From positions 1,364,001 through 1,428,000 of the forward strand of contig NC_085888.1 in assembly GCF_035222375.1 (NCBI RefSeq): a stretch of 64,000 bases of DNA, given 5' to 3'. The first letter of the stretch is position 1, and each line of letters opens with the position of its first letter. Shown here in pieces: positions 34,232-46,492 of this stretch. This DNA comes from Podospora pseudocomata (taxonomy: Eukaryota; Ascomycota; Sordariomycetes; Sordariales; Podosporaceae). The translations under genes and the position numbers were made by a program. Below the pieces are notes generated by a model that saw nothing but the letters and a program-made list of their open reading frames with translations, was not told the origin of the DNA and made no database searches.

Positions 34232-35198
34232 GTGGGAAACGACATCCCCCGCGGGTATCGGGCATCAACGGGTGCGGTAGATGGTGGAGATGATGATGGC
34301 GAGGGGGTAATGGATGTCATTCTCGTGCCGAGTGATCATGAGAAAGACACAAGCCAGGGTAACACAGGCCAGGGCGATGACGACGCCGAGGAGGAACCTG
34401 CAGGTGATGTGATCAAAACTACGATGCGAGGAGGCAGGCACGCGAGCACAGGGAGAAGCGGAAGAGGAGGAGGGTTGGCTGGGGAAAAGACATTGGGTAG
34501 GAGGAAACCAAGGCTCCTGGTGTCGGGGTACGCTCGAACATCGCAAGGGCGGGTGGAAAGACCGGCGAAACGTGTTGGACGGCCTCCTACACGTCACGCA
34601 AGAGAGGTAGGGAAGGATTTGGAACCTCATGGTGGACCTGAGGTTGAGGTTGTTGGGGAAGAGACAATTCAGGCCATTGTCGGCAGTTACGTCAAACCCT
34701 CGGGGCGGATGAAGGAGATGGCAAAAATGAAGGTACTTTTTGAGTTGTTGTCTTAGCCCCAGCAATCAATCTAGAAGTGAAGCTGATGACTTTGCAGTCT
34801 GTTAGACCTTTGGTGGATTCATTACCCGCCTGAGCCAGGTCGGGAGGGGCAGTGGCACGGTCCTCAAAACTGTGAAGCTGTTCTCATGCAAGAGCCAGGG
34901 GACCGTTGCCCGGCAGCCCTGCGACACTTGCCGCCGTGGGAGCGGGCCGTTTATCGAATGCGTTATTGTGCCGGGCACTGACTCATGCGCTGGGTGCTGG
35001 TACCAATGTCGTGCCAAATATTGCTCATTCAAACCCAAGTACCTAGGCACCTCTAAGACAGCTCTCCTCTACCATACACCTCGGCCTTTGACCAGAGGTA
35101 TCATAGGCCAGGTGCTGCATTATTCCCGCCGCTTACTTAGAAGAAGGTTTCGTTTGGATAGATACGGTTTCAAATTGCAAGTACACGTAAACAATTGA
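34232..35198 (+). CDS. fungal-lineage Cys-rich protein with AT-hook-like motif, unknown function
   Basis: Exon 1 (34232-34732) encodes an acidic/Gly-rich N half and a basic segment with R-V-G-R-P-P (AT-hook-like). A 73-base intron (34733-34805, GTACTT...TTAG) joins in phase 0 to exon 2 (34806-35198), which holds a Cys-rich module: C-D-T-C-R-R-G-S-G-P-F-I-E-C, then C-A-G-C, C and C-S-F. The spacing (C-x2-C-x9-C-x9-C-x2-C-x4-C-x4-C) resembles Cys-rich modules common in proteins of unknown function in filamentous fungi. Predicted 297 aa. The first exon may start further upstream and the C-terminal 60 residues look less conserved, so both ends are uncertain. Possibly a DNA-associated protein; this is inference only. 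Confidence 0.5.
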
Positions 35199-35268
35199 CA
35201 GTTACATTATCAGTCTTCTGGCACCAGGGTACCACGGTCGAACTAAGTACTGCATCAGTGTGACCACA

Positions 35269-36719
35269 TCACCTTCTCAAGTGAACCTCCAACAACCCCA
35301 ATGCCCCCTTATCATGCACCTTTCGAATCTCATACCTTTCATCCGCTTCCTTCAACAGCTTCTCAAACTCCTGTTTTGTCCTCTGCTTAGCGCCAAAGCT
35401 CACCAACATCACCATATCGGCCTGCCTCATTTCCCTCTCCCAATACCTCGGGACTGTCCCCGGCTCAGGCAGCACAATATCGTTGATCAACAGTGGTGTG
35501 CCCTCTGGTGAACCCTCAAGCCCAGGAACCACCGATCTGAACATTGTGACAACGTCGTGATCTGCCCAGTTGTGGGTGCACTGCCGGATGAGGTATGCCG
35601 AAGCGCCTTTGTATGGCTGAGGCTCGAAGAAGCTTGCCCGAGAGAAGGACACGCGGTTACGGACATCGTCGGTGAGGAGGCGTTGACCTTGGGCGAGCAT
35701 ATCGTCGGATTCATCCTGGACGATGAAGTTGAGATGAGGGAAGGTCTGTGAAGGTTAGCAAACATTGGGGGAGTCATGTTTCAGGGAAAGGGGACTTACT
35801 CGAGCGAGAATGAGAGCGACATGGCCGCTTCCACCGCCGATATCTACCACGTTGCCCTTGATGCTTCCCCAGTTGAAGTTATCACGCAATTCGGTGATGC
35901 TGTTTTCCACTGTTGATTCGATGGTCAGATACGTTCACTCTTTGTCCAGGATAACAAGCCGAGCAGTAACTTACTCTTCCTCCACCCAGCCATCGCCTTC
36001 GCAAACCTCCCAGCATGTTCCGGGTGCTTGGAATAATACCTAAAAATCGGCACCCCATGTCTGGCGTAAAACGGGCAATGCACACTGTCAGACTCATTGG
36101 GAGTCGCCTTCAGAGCAACACTCGACTCGGCCGCTGCCTTGATCATCTCGTCAAACCTGTCATGCCGCTAGAGTCAACGACCAACCAACCACCCAAACAG
36201 AAGGAAAAGGCAGATGACTCACGAATAATGCACCATAGACCTAACCTCATCATCCTGCTGCAGCGCATAAGAGAACGAATTATGCGAGAAATATCCCTTC
36301 CTCCTCTCCTGAAAGAACCGATGGGTTATCAACAACCTCACCACCCTTCCTGTCCTGTCGGTGTCCAAGCCTGCCTTTTTTGCGAGTTCCTCCACGGAGA
36401 TTTCCCCCTCGGCTGGGATAAGCGTGAAGAAGTCAAAGTCGAGGGCGATTTGGAATGCGGCGATTTCGTAGCCCCGCATGAGGAAGTGGCGGTAGAAGAG
36501 CGCTGGTCCGTCGACGAGACGCTGGAGGTCTTCTAGGAGGGTGCGGAGGCTGCCTTGGAGCTCGCGGTAGTCTGCCTTGTTGGGGGGTGAGGCGGAGGAG
36601 GGGGAGAAGGTGGAGGCGGGGAGGTTGTTGGATTGGAGGTAGGCGGTGATTTCTTTGGTTTTGGAGAGGATGCCCTCGGCCAGGGCGAGGATGGAGACGT
36701 TTTCGGCGGTGTCGGACAT
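35269..36719 (-). CDS. O-methyltransferase of the polyketide cluster
   Basis: 421 aa from four exons: 36719-36223, 36156-35975, 35909-35800 and 35747/35745-35269 (last exon begins at 35745). All joins keep phase, with introns of 54-66 bases. The N-terminal half is the winged-helix dimerisation domain (E-L-A-K-K-A-G-L-D, R-V-V-R-L-L-I). The SAM site is V-V-D-I-G-G-G-S-G-H, followed by the F-I-V-Q-D strand. The catalytic His is probably in C-T-H-N-W-A-D-H. This is the class II plant-type/fungal secondary-metabolite OMT family; it likely methylates a hydroxyl of the polyketide. It is divergent from the PKS, sharing a 626-base promoter with two CCGA-N6-TCGG elements, which ties it to the cluster as its left edge. 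Confidence 0.9.
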
Positions 36720-36942
36720 GGTGGAGGTTTGGTACCTAGAGTGGGATCTGGTTGCTGTCGATGTATGGTGATGGTGGTTGGTGAGCTGTCAACTGTGTGG
36801 TGGTGACGGTGGTGGGATGGTCAAAGATCAAGGTTTTTGAAGGATTGGAAGTGTCACAATCGCGATTGATCCTCGGCCGAGTTCGTGAGCATGATCTGGA
36901 TGATAACCTTGATCTCATGCATTGAGCGTACAAAGCAGATGC

Positions 36943-36956
36943 CCGAGAAATCTCGG
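36943..36956. promoter_or_regulatory. CCGA-N6-TCGG element 1 (OMT/PKS)
   Basis: Reads CCGAGAAATCTCGG. It lies 224 bases before the OMT start and 390 before the PKS start. Inverted CCG/CGG half-sites are the usual target form of Zn2Cys6 regulators. Confidence 0.7.
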
Positions 36957-37123
36957 TCTGACCACCACAGGTTGCATTTCCGCAGCAGAATGGCCCACTT
37001 GCAGATCATCGGCCAAAGCTCTCTGCACCGATATTGCACGGTGCGGTCTCAACGCATAGGGGATGCGTTGTTGTCCGTCGACTCTACAGTAGACATACAA
37101 TCTTCAAATCAGGAGGGCCTCGG

Positions 37124-37137
37124 CCGAAGGACGTCGG
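37124..37137. promoter_or_regulatory. CCGA-N6-TCGG element 2 (PKS/OMT)
   Basis: Reads CCGAAGGACGTCGG, 209 bases before the PKS start. A TCGG directly abuts it on the left, giving a third half-site. Confidence 0.7.
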
Positions 37138-37345
37138 ACCAGTTGAGATCACTGCTATCAACAGACGCTAAAGGACTCGATGGTGTATGATTGCCAGCTT
37201 GAGGACACCAGAGATTCACCGAGATACATATCTTGTGATTGTGCCTAGAATTTTGGAGATCCAGACTAGAACCATTGTACCCAAGCGGAAGATTACTATC
37301 TCAAAACGAATGTCAACAGAGCGTAGATAGTCTCAACACTAAGCT

Positions 37346-40300
37346 ATGTCCTCCTCATCCATCCTCGAAGGCCCACATGAGCCCGTAGCCATCATCGGCA
37401 TGGGTAAGCTGCAATCTCATCAGTCCTTTCTGGACTGGCCATGTAATACTAACATTTCTCACAGGCTGCCGGTGGGCCGGTGACATTCGTGACCCTTCAG
37501 GGCTATGGGACCTTCTGAAGAACAAACGCGACGGCTGGCGCGAATTCAACCACCCTAGATTCTCTGCCAAGGGCTTCTACCACCCCAACAAAGAGCGCCC
37601 AGGATCCATGAGAACACCCGGTGCGTTTCTCATGGACGAAGATGCTCGCCTATTTGATCATTCCTTCTTCGGCATCACCGGGCGAGAAGCCGAAACCCTC
37701 GACCCGTCTCAACGGAAGCTGCTCGAAGTGGTGTACGAGGCTCTCGAGAACGGAGGGGAGACTTGGGAGAGTATTTCAGGATCACGAACCGGGGTGTATA
37801 TCGGCAACTTCGCCCTCGATCACATCCTCATTCAGGCGCGGGATTGGGAGAGCCCAAAGTCATACGCTGCCACGGGAGCGGACACGAGTATTCTCGCCAA
37901 TCGTATCAGTTACATCTTCAACCTTCATGGTCCGAGGTATGCACTGGTCTTCCTAGAAATCAACGTTAGTCGGGTAATCAGGGGCTAATGGTTACCACAG
38001 TCTGGCCACAAACACCGCCTGCTCATCCTCCATGTATGCCCTGCACATGGCCGTCAGTGCGATCCGCAGCGGTGACTGTGACGGCGCCATAGTCGCGGCA
38101 GCCAACTGGATATCCGATCCCAGCATGCAGTTTGTGCTCGACAAGCTCGGCGCACTCTCGCCCACGGCGCGATGTCACACGTTCGACGCCTCTGCAGACG
38201 GTTACGCCCGTGGGGAGGGCTACGCCGCTCTATATCTCAAGAAATCCACCATAGCCGTGGTAGACTCGTTGCCAATTCGAGCCATGATTCGAGGCACCGC
38301 CATCAACGCCAACGGCCGGACAGGAGGCATCACCCGACCCAGCATAGCCGGACAGGAAGACGTCATTCGCGAGGCCTACAAACACGCCGGCGGCCTCCCC
38401 TTCTCAGACACGACATTCTTCGAGTGCCATGGCACGGGCACGCAAGCCGGCGACCCGATCGAAGTGACGGCCGTCGGCAACGTCTTTGCTTCCTCTCGGT
38501 CAGACGCCCCGGAAGACCGGCTCCTCATCGGCTCCATCAAGCCAAACCTTGGCCACACGGAAGGTGCAAGTGCCATCGCCTCGGTTATGAAGGTGGTTCT
38601 TTCCCTCGAAGCAGGCCAAATCCCACCAACCTTTGGGATCGAGGAACTGAACCCAAGCATCGACTTTGCGGGAGCCAAAGTCGAAGTTGTCAAAGATGGC
38701 ACGATACCCTGGCCGGAAGGAAAGCTCCGGCGCGCAAGCGTAAATTCCTTCGGGTTCGGCGGGGCCAACGGGCACTGTATTATCGACCACGTCAATGTGG
38801 TTCTCCCCGACTACATCAAGCCCGGAATCTCTGGGGCCGGCACCTCAGCCAACGGCCATACCGCCAACGGGTATTCCAACGGGAAGGCCCACGAGGGCAA
38901 CAACGGAGTGGTGACGCCACCTGCTGACCACTCCCCTCTCACGACTAAACCGAGAAAGACGACGAAGGCGGACGCCACCACGCGTGACCTCGTGCTTCTC
39001 CCGTTCTCGGCCCATACCGAGCAATCCCTCAAGTCGAATATTGCCGCCCTCTCTCGCGTCATCCACCAGTGGCCCCTTGCAGACATCGCCTACACCCTGA
39101 GCTCCAAACGATCACGTTTCCAGCAGCGTTCATTCCGCATCGTCGCCAAGAGCGATATCCAAACCGGGCTTGCCACAGACCGTCGCATCCTAACAAGCCC
39201 CCTGCGGCCAGCAAACATCGGATATGTTTTCACGGGTCAGGGCGCACAGTGGCATGCCATGGGCGCCCAGCTATTCGAGTACGCCGTCTTTCGCGCGGCG
39301 ATCACCCACCTGGACCGGGTGATGGATGCACTACCATCCCGGTCCACGTGGAAGATTTCCGATGTCCTGTCCGGCAACTGCGAGCCCGATCTCGTGCTGT
39401 CACCCCAAGTGTCCCAAGTGGCCTGTACCGCCGTTCAGATCGGGCTCGTCGATTTGCTTGCATCGTGGTCTATCGCGCCTGCCGCAGTGGTTGGCCACTC
39501 CTCTGGCGAAATGGCAGCGGCGTATGCGTCGGGGTATATCACAGCTGCCGAAGCTATTACTGCTGCCTACTTTCGCGGTCTGGCCGTGTCGCAGAATAAG
39601 GCAAAGGGCGCCATGTTGGCTGTGGGTGTTGGGATGGATGCCGCGATGGAATACCTGAACGGAAAGGAAGACCGCATTAAGATCGCGGCGATAAACTCGC
39701 CCGGCAGCGTCACGCTGTCTGGTGACGAGGATGCCATCGAGTCCCTGTCGGCCTCGCTCAATGAGGAAGGCGTGTTCAACCGTGTCCTTCGAACCGGCGG
39801 AAATGCCTACCATTCACATCACATGGTGGCACTGGGCGGGCAATACAACGACATGCTGTCAAAGGGACTTGAGCACATCGACAATATCGGACTGGTTGAC
39901 AAGACCCAGAGATACCCTCTCATCCGCTGGGTGTCTTCGGTGACCCCTGATGAGGCCATGGCTTTTGAGGTTGGTGCTTCGTACTGGAGAGCAAACCTTG
40001 AATCACCCGTCCGCTTCTCCGAGGCTGTCGGCGGGATGATGAGCTTGGAGGGTGACCAAGCCGTTGATATCTTGGTGGAGCTCGGCCCGCACCCGGCGCT
40101 GAAGAGCCCGGTGGACCAGATATTGAAGAGTATCGGCAAGTCTGCACCACATGTCGCATCACTGAAGAGAGGAGAAGACAGCCGGGAGTCTGTGCTCCAG
40201 CTCGCCGGCACCCTGTTTAGCCTGAATGCCGAAGTCGACTTGGTTGCAGTAAACGCAGTCGATGACGGCTTGCACGAGGGCCGGTGGAGTCTCGCGCACG

Positions 40301-43300
40301 GCTGTACCTCAGTCGATCTCCCCCCTTACCAGTATACATATGGACCGGTCAATTACTATGAGAGCCGGCTTAGCAAGGAATATCGACTTCGACAGGTCCT
40401 TAGGCACGACCTCATAGGCGCCCGGCTGCCCGGTGCCAGCAAGCTACGGCCTCAATGGCGGAATATTCTTCGACTTAAGGATGTGCCCTGGTTGGGCGAC
40501 CACCGCTTGATTCCTGACGCCGTCTTCCCTGCGGCGGGTTTCATTGCTATGGGAATAGAGGCCGCCACGCAGGTGTACCACGAGCTCCCCAAGGCGTATG
40601 AGATCACGGGGTACTCGCTCCGCAAGGTTGACATCGAGACCGCCCTGCGGCTTCCCGAAGATGATCGTGGTGTTGATATCATCCTCAGCTTGGAACTGGC
40701 AGACACGGACGCAACGGTCAAATCGCCTGGCTGGTCCCGTTTCACCGTCAGTTCGGTATCCAGGGATTCCGATGAGTGGACGGAGCACTGCACAGGTCTC
40801 GTCAAAGTCGAGATCTCGGAGAAGCCTGCGGTGGCCAGCAAGATGGGCTCTTTGACGGACCCCCGATTCCCCGGCACACGTGCGTGGTACAACAAGTTCA
40901 CCGAGATTGGCATCGGCTATGGCCCAACTTTCCAGCCTCTCTCCGATATCCGGGCAGACCCCAACCAGAATTTAGCCCAAGCAACCGTGGCGCTGAACAC
41001 AACGGATAACACGATCGAAGGAGGAGAGTCAAGCTATGCGCTCCATCCGGCAGCCCTCGACGGCACCTTCCAGCTAGGTCTCATTGCCTGCTACGGTGGC
41101 CAATTGGAACGTGCATACACTGCCTTCGTGCCTGTCCACCTTTCAAGCATGTATCTGAAAGCAGGACTCAGCCCGCATACACCCGCAACAGCCATAGCTC
41201 ACGGTCAGACCCAAGGCCTGCGCGGTGCCTACATCAAGCTGCAAATGACTGACGAAAGCGGTAACATTGTCCTGGACGTCGACACGCTGCGCTGTCTTAG
41301 TTTCAAGGAGTCCAAGTCGGACGAGTACACCATGCAGTCCAAGAAGGCCCTGAGCAGCCCTTTCACCAGGCTCACCTGGAAGCCCGACATCCGTACTCTT
41401 AACAACGACCAGATCCGGGCACTGTTCCCCCCCCCACAGGAAAACAACCAAGGTGCCGCAAGCCTCGAGGTGGTCGACATGATCTGCTGCCTGGTCGTGG
41501 CGGACATCTACGAGGTATTCATCAAAAGCGCAACCAGCGTACCCCAGCCCAAAGGTGAACTCCGCCACTGGGTCTCTTGGCTGAAGTGGTGCGTCGAGGA
41601 AGACAATCGGGAGAATATGGTCGAAGCCAAGAGTCTTCCTGCCGACCAGCGTCACCAGCTGCTTAAGAAGCTGTACGTTGAGGCCGGTGATCGGCCCGAG
41701 GCACAGGCGGCTCGGAGACTGCACGAGAACATGGGTGAAATCCTCGCGGAGCGCAAGACAGGTATTGACGTCCTCGTGCCGGATGGACTCCTCACGGCGC
41801 TGTACGAGACAGGCCATGTCATTGTGGGCTCATACCCGCAGCTACGTAATGTCCTCGACTGCCTCGGCCATGCCAATCCCAATATGCGTATTTTAGAGGT
41901 CGGCGCAGGCACTGGCGCAGGCACACGAGTAGCTATGGGGGCGCTGACAAGGTCGAACGGCATTAAGCGGTACGCTGATTACACGTTTACTGATATCTCG
42001 GCTGGTTTCTTGACGGTCGCTCAGGAGTTCATGTCAGGCTATCGTGATGTGAACTACGCTGTTTTGGATATCGGGGAAGATCCGCTCGCCAATGGGTTTG
42101 AGCCGGTCTACGATGTGGTCTTTGCATGTGAGGCTATCCACGCCACGGCCAGTATGGATGTAACTCTCGAAAACTGCCGGAGGTTGTTGAAGCCGGGAGG
42201 CAGGTTAGTGCTGGTGGAGAGCACGCGTATGAGAGTGCTGCTGGGGCTGCTGTACGGTACTCTCACGGGTTATTGGCTGGGGGTTGGTGACGGTCGTACT
42301 GAGGGGCCTTTCATGGACCTGGAGACCTGGGACAGGCGATTGAGGAAGGCCGGCTTCTCGGGCACGGAGCTGGCCCTTGATGACTACAACCGCCCCCATA
42401 ACACGACCTCCATCCTCGTTTCCACCCGTGTCGAAGAGTCTTACGTGGTCACCAACAAAGGCACAGAGGCAAAGGAAGGTCCGGCCGCCGTGATCCATCT
42501 TTTGCACGGAGCCAATGGCCCGTCGCCGCTCTTGGAGCAAGTCTCCAGTGAGTTTGAGCGTTGTGGCGTCAAAGCTGTGGCGTCTTCAATCAATGAAGCG
42601 TCCGAAACAGTACAGCCCAACGCCCGCACCGTGGTATTCCTCAACGACGAAAATGACCTCTTTGACACTGAAAACGCCAGCCTTCTCAACTCGTTCCAGC
42701 ATCTTGCCCGAAACACCAAGAGCATGGTCTGGTTAACGTCGAGTGGAATTGCCAATGGTCGGGACCCTCGGGCAGCCTTCATGATTGGCCTTCTCCGAAC
42801 CATCGCGACTGAGAACCCGGCCGGCCGTTTCCTCTCCATTGACATTGATGCGGAGACTTTCGGAGAACAGGATGATACTCTCATTCGCAACATCGTCAAA
42901 TCCGAGCTAGCCCTGCAGAATGAGGATGCCTCTGATGAAGAAGGCAGCAAGGACCGAGAGTTTGTCTGGCAGGACGGCTGTATGTGGGTGAGCCGGGTGG
43001 TCCCTGACACAGAGCTCGGCGTGTATATCAACCTAAGCAAAACACCTACGAGCAGAGGCTCTCAGATGGTTCCCATTGGCAGTCAGGGTCCTGTTCGTGC
43101 GGCATTCGAGACCCCCGGCATCCTTACTTCGCTATACTTCCGAGCCTATACAGAGCTCTTGCAGCCCATCCCAGCGGACTACGTTGACGTTCAAGTGGCA
43201 GCTGTGGGTGTGAACTGGAAGGATTTGGGCCTTACGTCAGGTCGATTTGACGCAACTGGCAGCAACCTGTCGTCAGAATACGCCGGCGTTGTGACCAAGA

Positions 43301-45333
43301 TCGGTGCCGCAGTGCATGGTCTGTCTGTTGGGGATCGTGTCTATGGTGTCGGCAGAGGCCAGTTTGGAAACTACACGAGAGTTCCTGCCGCATTTGCACA
43401 AAAGCTCGAGCCAGGAGACATTCTCACCGAGATGGCTACGATGCCACTGGTGTACATGACAGCCATCTATGCCTTTGACTATGTGGCACGGCTTAGAAAA
43501 GGCCAGAAGGTGTTGCTACAGTCTGCCACAGGTGGGCTGGGCTTGGCGGCTATTCAGGTTGCGCGGGCTCGGGGTGCCGATGTATTCGCTACTGTTGGCA
43601 CTACTGAAAAGGTCTCCTTCCTTGTTGACACTGTGGGTATCCCGGCAGATCACATCTTTTCCTCTCGGGACCCTACGGCGCTATCTAATGCTGCCAAAGC
43701 AACCGGCAGGGGCGGCTTTGATGTCATTCTCAGTACGGTTGTCGGAGGAGATTTCCTGTGTGAATCCCTTAAAGCGCTGGCTCCTATGGGACATCTTGTC
43801 GACGTTGGTCGGCTCGACGTACTTGAAGCCAAGGACATTGGCTTGGAGCACTTCCAGAGGAACGCCACTCTGACCTCGTTCGATCTTAATGTCCTCCTGG
43901 ACAATGATCCAGAGCTTGGACGCGAGTTGATGCAGACAGTCAATGACCTTTATCGATGGAACGTTATTGCGCCGATTCGCCCCTTTGCCGTTCACGATGT
44001 GTCGGAGCTCGACCGAGTCTTGGTGGGCCTGTCCAGGGGCACGCACATTGGAAAACTGGTGGTGTCATTCGATAATCCAGCCTCTCTGATCAAGCTTGTC
44101 CAAGAGCCGCCAGCAGCGAAGTTCGACTCTGAGGCACGCTATGTTGTCACTGGAGGTCTGGGCGGGCTTGGCCGAGCCATTATCAAGTGGATGGTCAGTC
44201 GTGGCGCTCGTGACTTTGTGATACTTTCTAGGCGTGGTATCAACACCCCTGCTGCAAAATTGCTGGTAAAGGATCTTGAGTCGCAAGGCGTTCGTGTCGA
44301 GGCAGCGGTCTGTGATGTGAGCAAGCGAGAGAATGTCGTGAAAGCGGTCCGCAACGCTGCATCAGGCGACCGGGCTGTCAAAGGAGTGATCCATGCAGCC
44401 ATGTCATTGACAGATCTCTCGTTCGACAAGCTGACCATTGATCAATGGCGAGATGGGTTTGCTGCAAAGGCTTTGGGTACCCTCAACCTGCACGAAGCCA
44501 CTCTTTCGTTACCTTTGGACTTTTTCGTCATGATCACGTCGACCGAGTCCATCTGGGCACCACCAACTCAAGCGGCATACATCGCTGCAAACAGCTTTCA
44601 GGAGTATTTTGCCCGCTACCGTCGACGGCTCGGCCTTCCCGCGTCCACAGTATCATATGGCTTGGTGGCTGATGTCAAGTCGGACTTCCTTCACAACTCG
44701 GTTGGCACAGATGACATGTACGTACGTAACAAGACCATGACAATCACAGAGCATCAGGTCCTCGCCCAGCTGGAGCCGGCCTTCTTGCCTGCGGAGACAA
44801 CTTGCTGGGTTGGGCAGGATCAGGACCCGTTGTCGGAGGCCAATATCTTGACATGTCTCGATCCGGTCGGGTTGGCTGAATTGGCGTCGATGAACGATCA
44901 TATCCCACGCTGGTATCGCGACGGGCGCGTGTCGGTTATCATGCGGGCAATGAAGGACGCGCAACGACAAGCGAGCGGGGCAGATGCGGCTCAGGATGGC
45001 GCTGGCAGAGCAGGCAAGTCGGCCGTGGCCCGACTGCGGTCGTCATTCTCGGAGGGAATCAAGGGAGGAGCTGGCGCCCGGGCCAATACGGTCGCGCTCG
45101 TGACCGAAGGCGTGATACAGACTGTTGCTGGGATGTTGTTTATCGATGCGTCAACAGTGGACCCTGCCAAGAGTATTGCCGAGCATGGCGTTGACAGCCT
45201 CATTGCGGCTGAACTGCGGAGCTGGTTCCACCAGGCGTTGAAGACGAACCTCAAGATGGGGGAACTGCTGGACGCACAGACGAGTATCAAGACACTGGCT
45301 GAGAATATTGTAGATGCGGCATTGAAGGAGTAG
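37346..45333 (+). CDS. highly reducing type I polyketide synthase
   Basis: Core enzyme of 2620 aa; exons 37346-37403, 37465-37936 and 38001-45333, all joined in phase. Domain order KS-AT-DH-MT-ER-KR-ACP. KS: Cys184 in N-T-A-C-S-S-S, His320 in H-G-T-G-T, His362 in G-H-T-E-G. AT: F-T-G-Q-G-A-Q and Ser677 in G-H-S-S-G-E. DH: His1011 in L-G-D-H-R-L-I-P-D-A-V-F-P (the usual Gly four residues on is Pro) and Asp1197 in A-L-D-G-T-F-Q. MT: L-E-V-G-A-G-T-G-A-G-T near 1475. ER: V-N-W-K-D-L-G near 1914 and S-A-T-G-G-L-G near 2018. KR: T-G-G-L-G-G-L-G near 2227, Tyr2370 in Y-I-A-A-N. ACP: Ser2576 in G-V-D-S-L. No thioesterase or reductase follows, so release is spontaneous or by a partner. All catalytic residues checked are present, so a methylated, largely reduced chain is expected. 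Cytosolic. Confidence 0.97.
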
Positions 45334-45789
45334 GTTGAGCATTCATGTCATTACTTTTCGCAGCGTTAGATAGACAGATGAAGTCGTTGAAGCAACTCCT
45401 GATGCAACTCCTGATACGACCCTGATGCGATTCCAAATGTGAACTCCTAACCTGCTTCCAATGCTCAGGCGGTAGCCATCAGAGACTGTCGTGATAAGAA
45501 CTGCGGCGGGTTCACGTGTTCATCCCAAGCTCGGGCACTCGCAGAACTGGCGTCGGCCGAAGTTGCTCGGGTGCTCCCGTGCCAAGGCCGGTGATCGACA
45601 GGCTTATCCCTCCTCACTTGATCCGAGGCGGGGTGACGCCAAGGCCCTAACACCGATATGGCTTATCCCCGGTAAGTCCGGCAAGGCCATCATAAACCAC
45701 AACGTCCACCACCATCGACAGCAACGCTGCTTTTCATCTTGACACATCCTGCAAACTCTCAACAGAAACGCAATTGCGATATCTCCAAA
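45334..45789. promoter_or_regulatory. intergenic: PKS terminator and SnoaL-like gene promoter
   Basis: 456 bases with no gene. It holds cluster element 3 and a pyrimidine-rich leader before the ATG at 45790. Confidence 0.6.
45557..45570. promoter_or_regulatory. CCGA-N6-TCGG element 3 (SnoaL-like gene)
   Basis: Reads CCGAAGTTGCTCGG, 220 bases before the start at 45790. An abutting TCGG on the left (45553-45556) gives the same three-half-site layout as element 2. Confidence 0.7.
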
Positions 45790-46492
45790 ATGGCCGGTTC
45801 ATATGACGCTGCGACTTACTTGCTCGACAAGGAAAACATCCGCGACACTGTGATCCGCATGGTGAGTTGCCAGTGGGTACTCTTTGTCCGGGCAGTGGGA
45901 GTTGCTGATGTTCCTTCCCGCAACAGATGTTCGCCTTTGACGATGCCGCCACTGAAACATTGATCAATGATGTTTATGCGCCTGTCATCGAGCTCAGCTA
46001 CGACAAGCTGTTGCTCGGTGATGAGTTTCATCAGAAGAAGATCTCCAGTGAGGAGTGGGCTAAAAGTCTGGAGCATATGCATGACAAGTTTGATACGACG
46101 GAGCATATTATTCAGTGAGTTTTTCCCATCGCCACGCATAGATGAAGCTGATGATCCCCTCGCAGGAACGTTTTGATTGAGCTGCCGCAGCCGGGGGGTG
46201 GGGTGCAGAGGCCAAAAAATGTCAAGGCGAGGGCTATCGCTCATGGGATCTTCTACAAGAGGGATGGGGGGGAGGGGAGGCCGTGTGTTATGGCTTTGAG
46301 GAATGGGGTGAGTCAGTTTCTGTCAGTGTTGAGGTTGCTTGAGTTCGTTGGGTGGCTGACTTTGTGACACGGTAGGGCTCGTACAAGCTGGAGCTGGTCA
46401 GGATTGAAGAGAAGGAGGAGAAGGGGGAGAATCCGTGGCGGATTAGTGGGTTGGATGTCACGCTTGACTGGCAGGATAGGCCTAGTTCTTGA
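45790..46492 (+). CDS. SnoaL-like (NTF2-fold) protein of the cluster
   Basis: 172 aa from four short exons: 45790-45861, 45927-46114, 46166-46307 and 46376-46492, all phase-consistent. The protein begins with a helix ending I-R-D-T-V-I-R-M-M-F-A-F-D, then helices with E-L-S-Y-D-K-L-L-L-G, and beta strands V-K-A-R-A-I-A-H-G-I-F-Y-K and K-L-E-L-V-R-I-E ending in L-D-W, the cone-like alpha+beta layout of SnoaL_4/NTF2 proteins. There is no signal peptide. In fungal pathways such proteins act as small isomerases, dehydratases or cyclases without cofactor. Its promoter has cluster element 3, so co-regulation is likely. Assignment is from pattern and size; no catalytic residue can be named with certainty. 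Confidence 0.75.

Larger units (their letters stand above)
36720..37345. promoter_or_regulatory. bidirectional promoter, OMT / HR-PKS
   Basis: 626 bases between divergent starts. It holds two perfect CCGA-N6-TCGG palindromes (36943-36956, 37124-37137), a looser CCG-N8-CGG (37028-37041) and a lone TCGGCCGA (36873-36880). It is the densest such region in the window. Confidence 0.75.

Noticed and set aside
33825-34765. Minus-strand frames at 33825-34268 and 34265-34765, the second with a hydrophobic stretch near its end
   Set aside because: They overlap the plus-strand gene that has a phase-consistent intron and a Cys-rich module. No good splice pair joins the two minus frames. A minus-strand membrane protein is not fully excluded.
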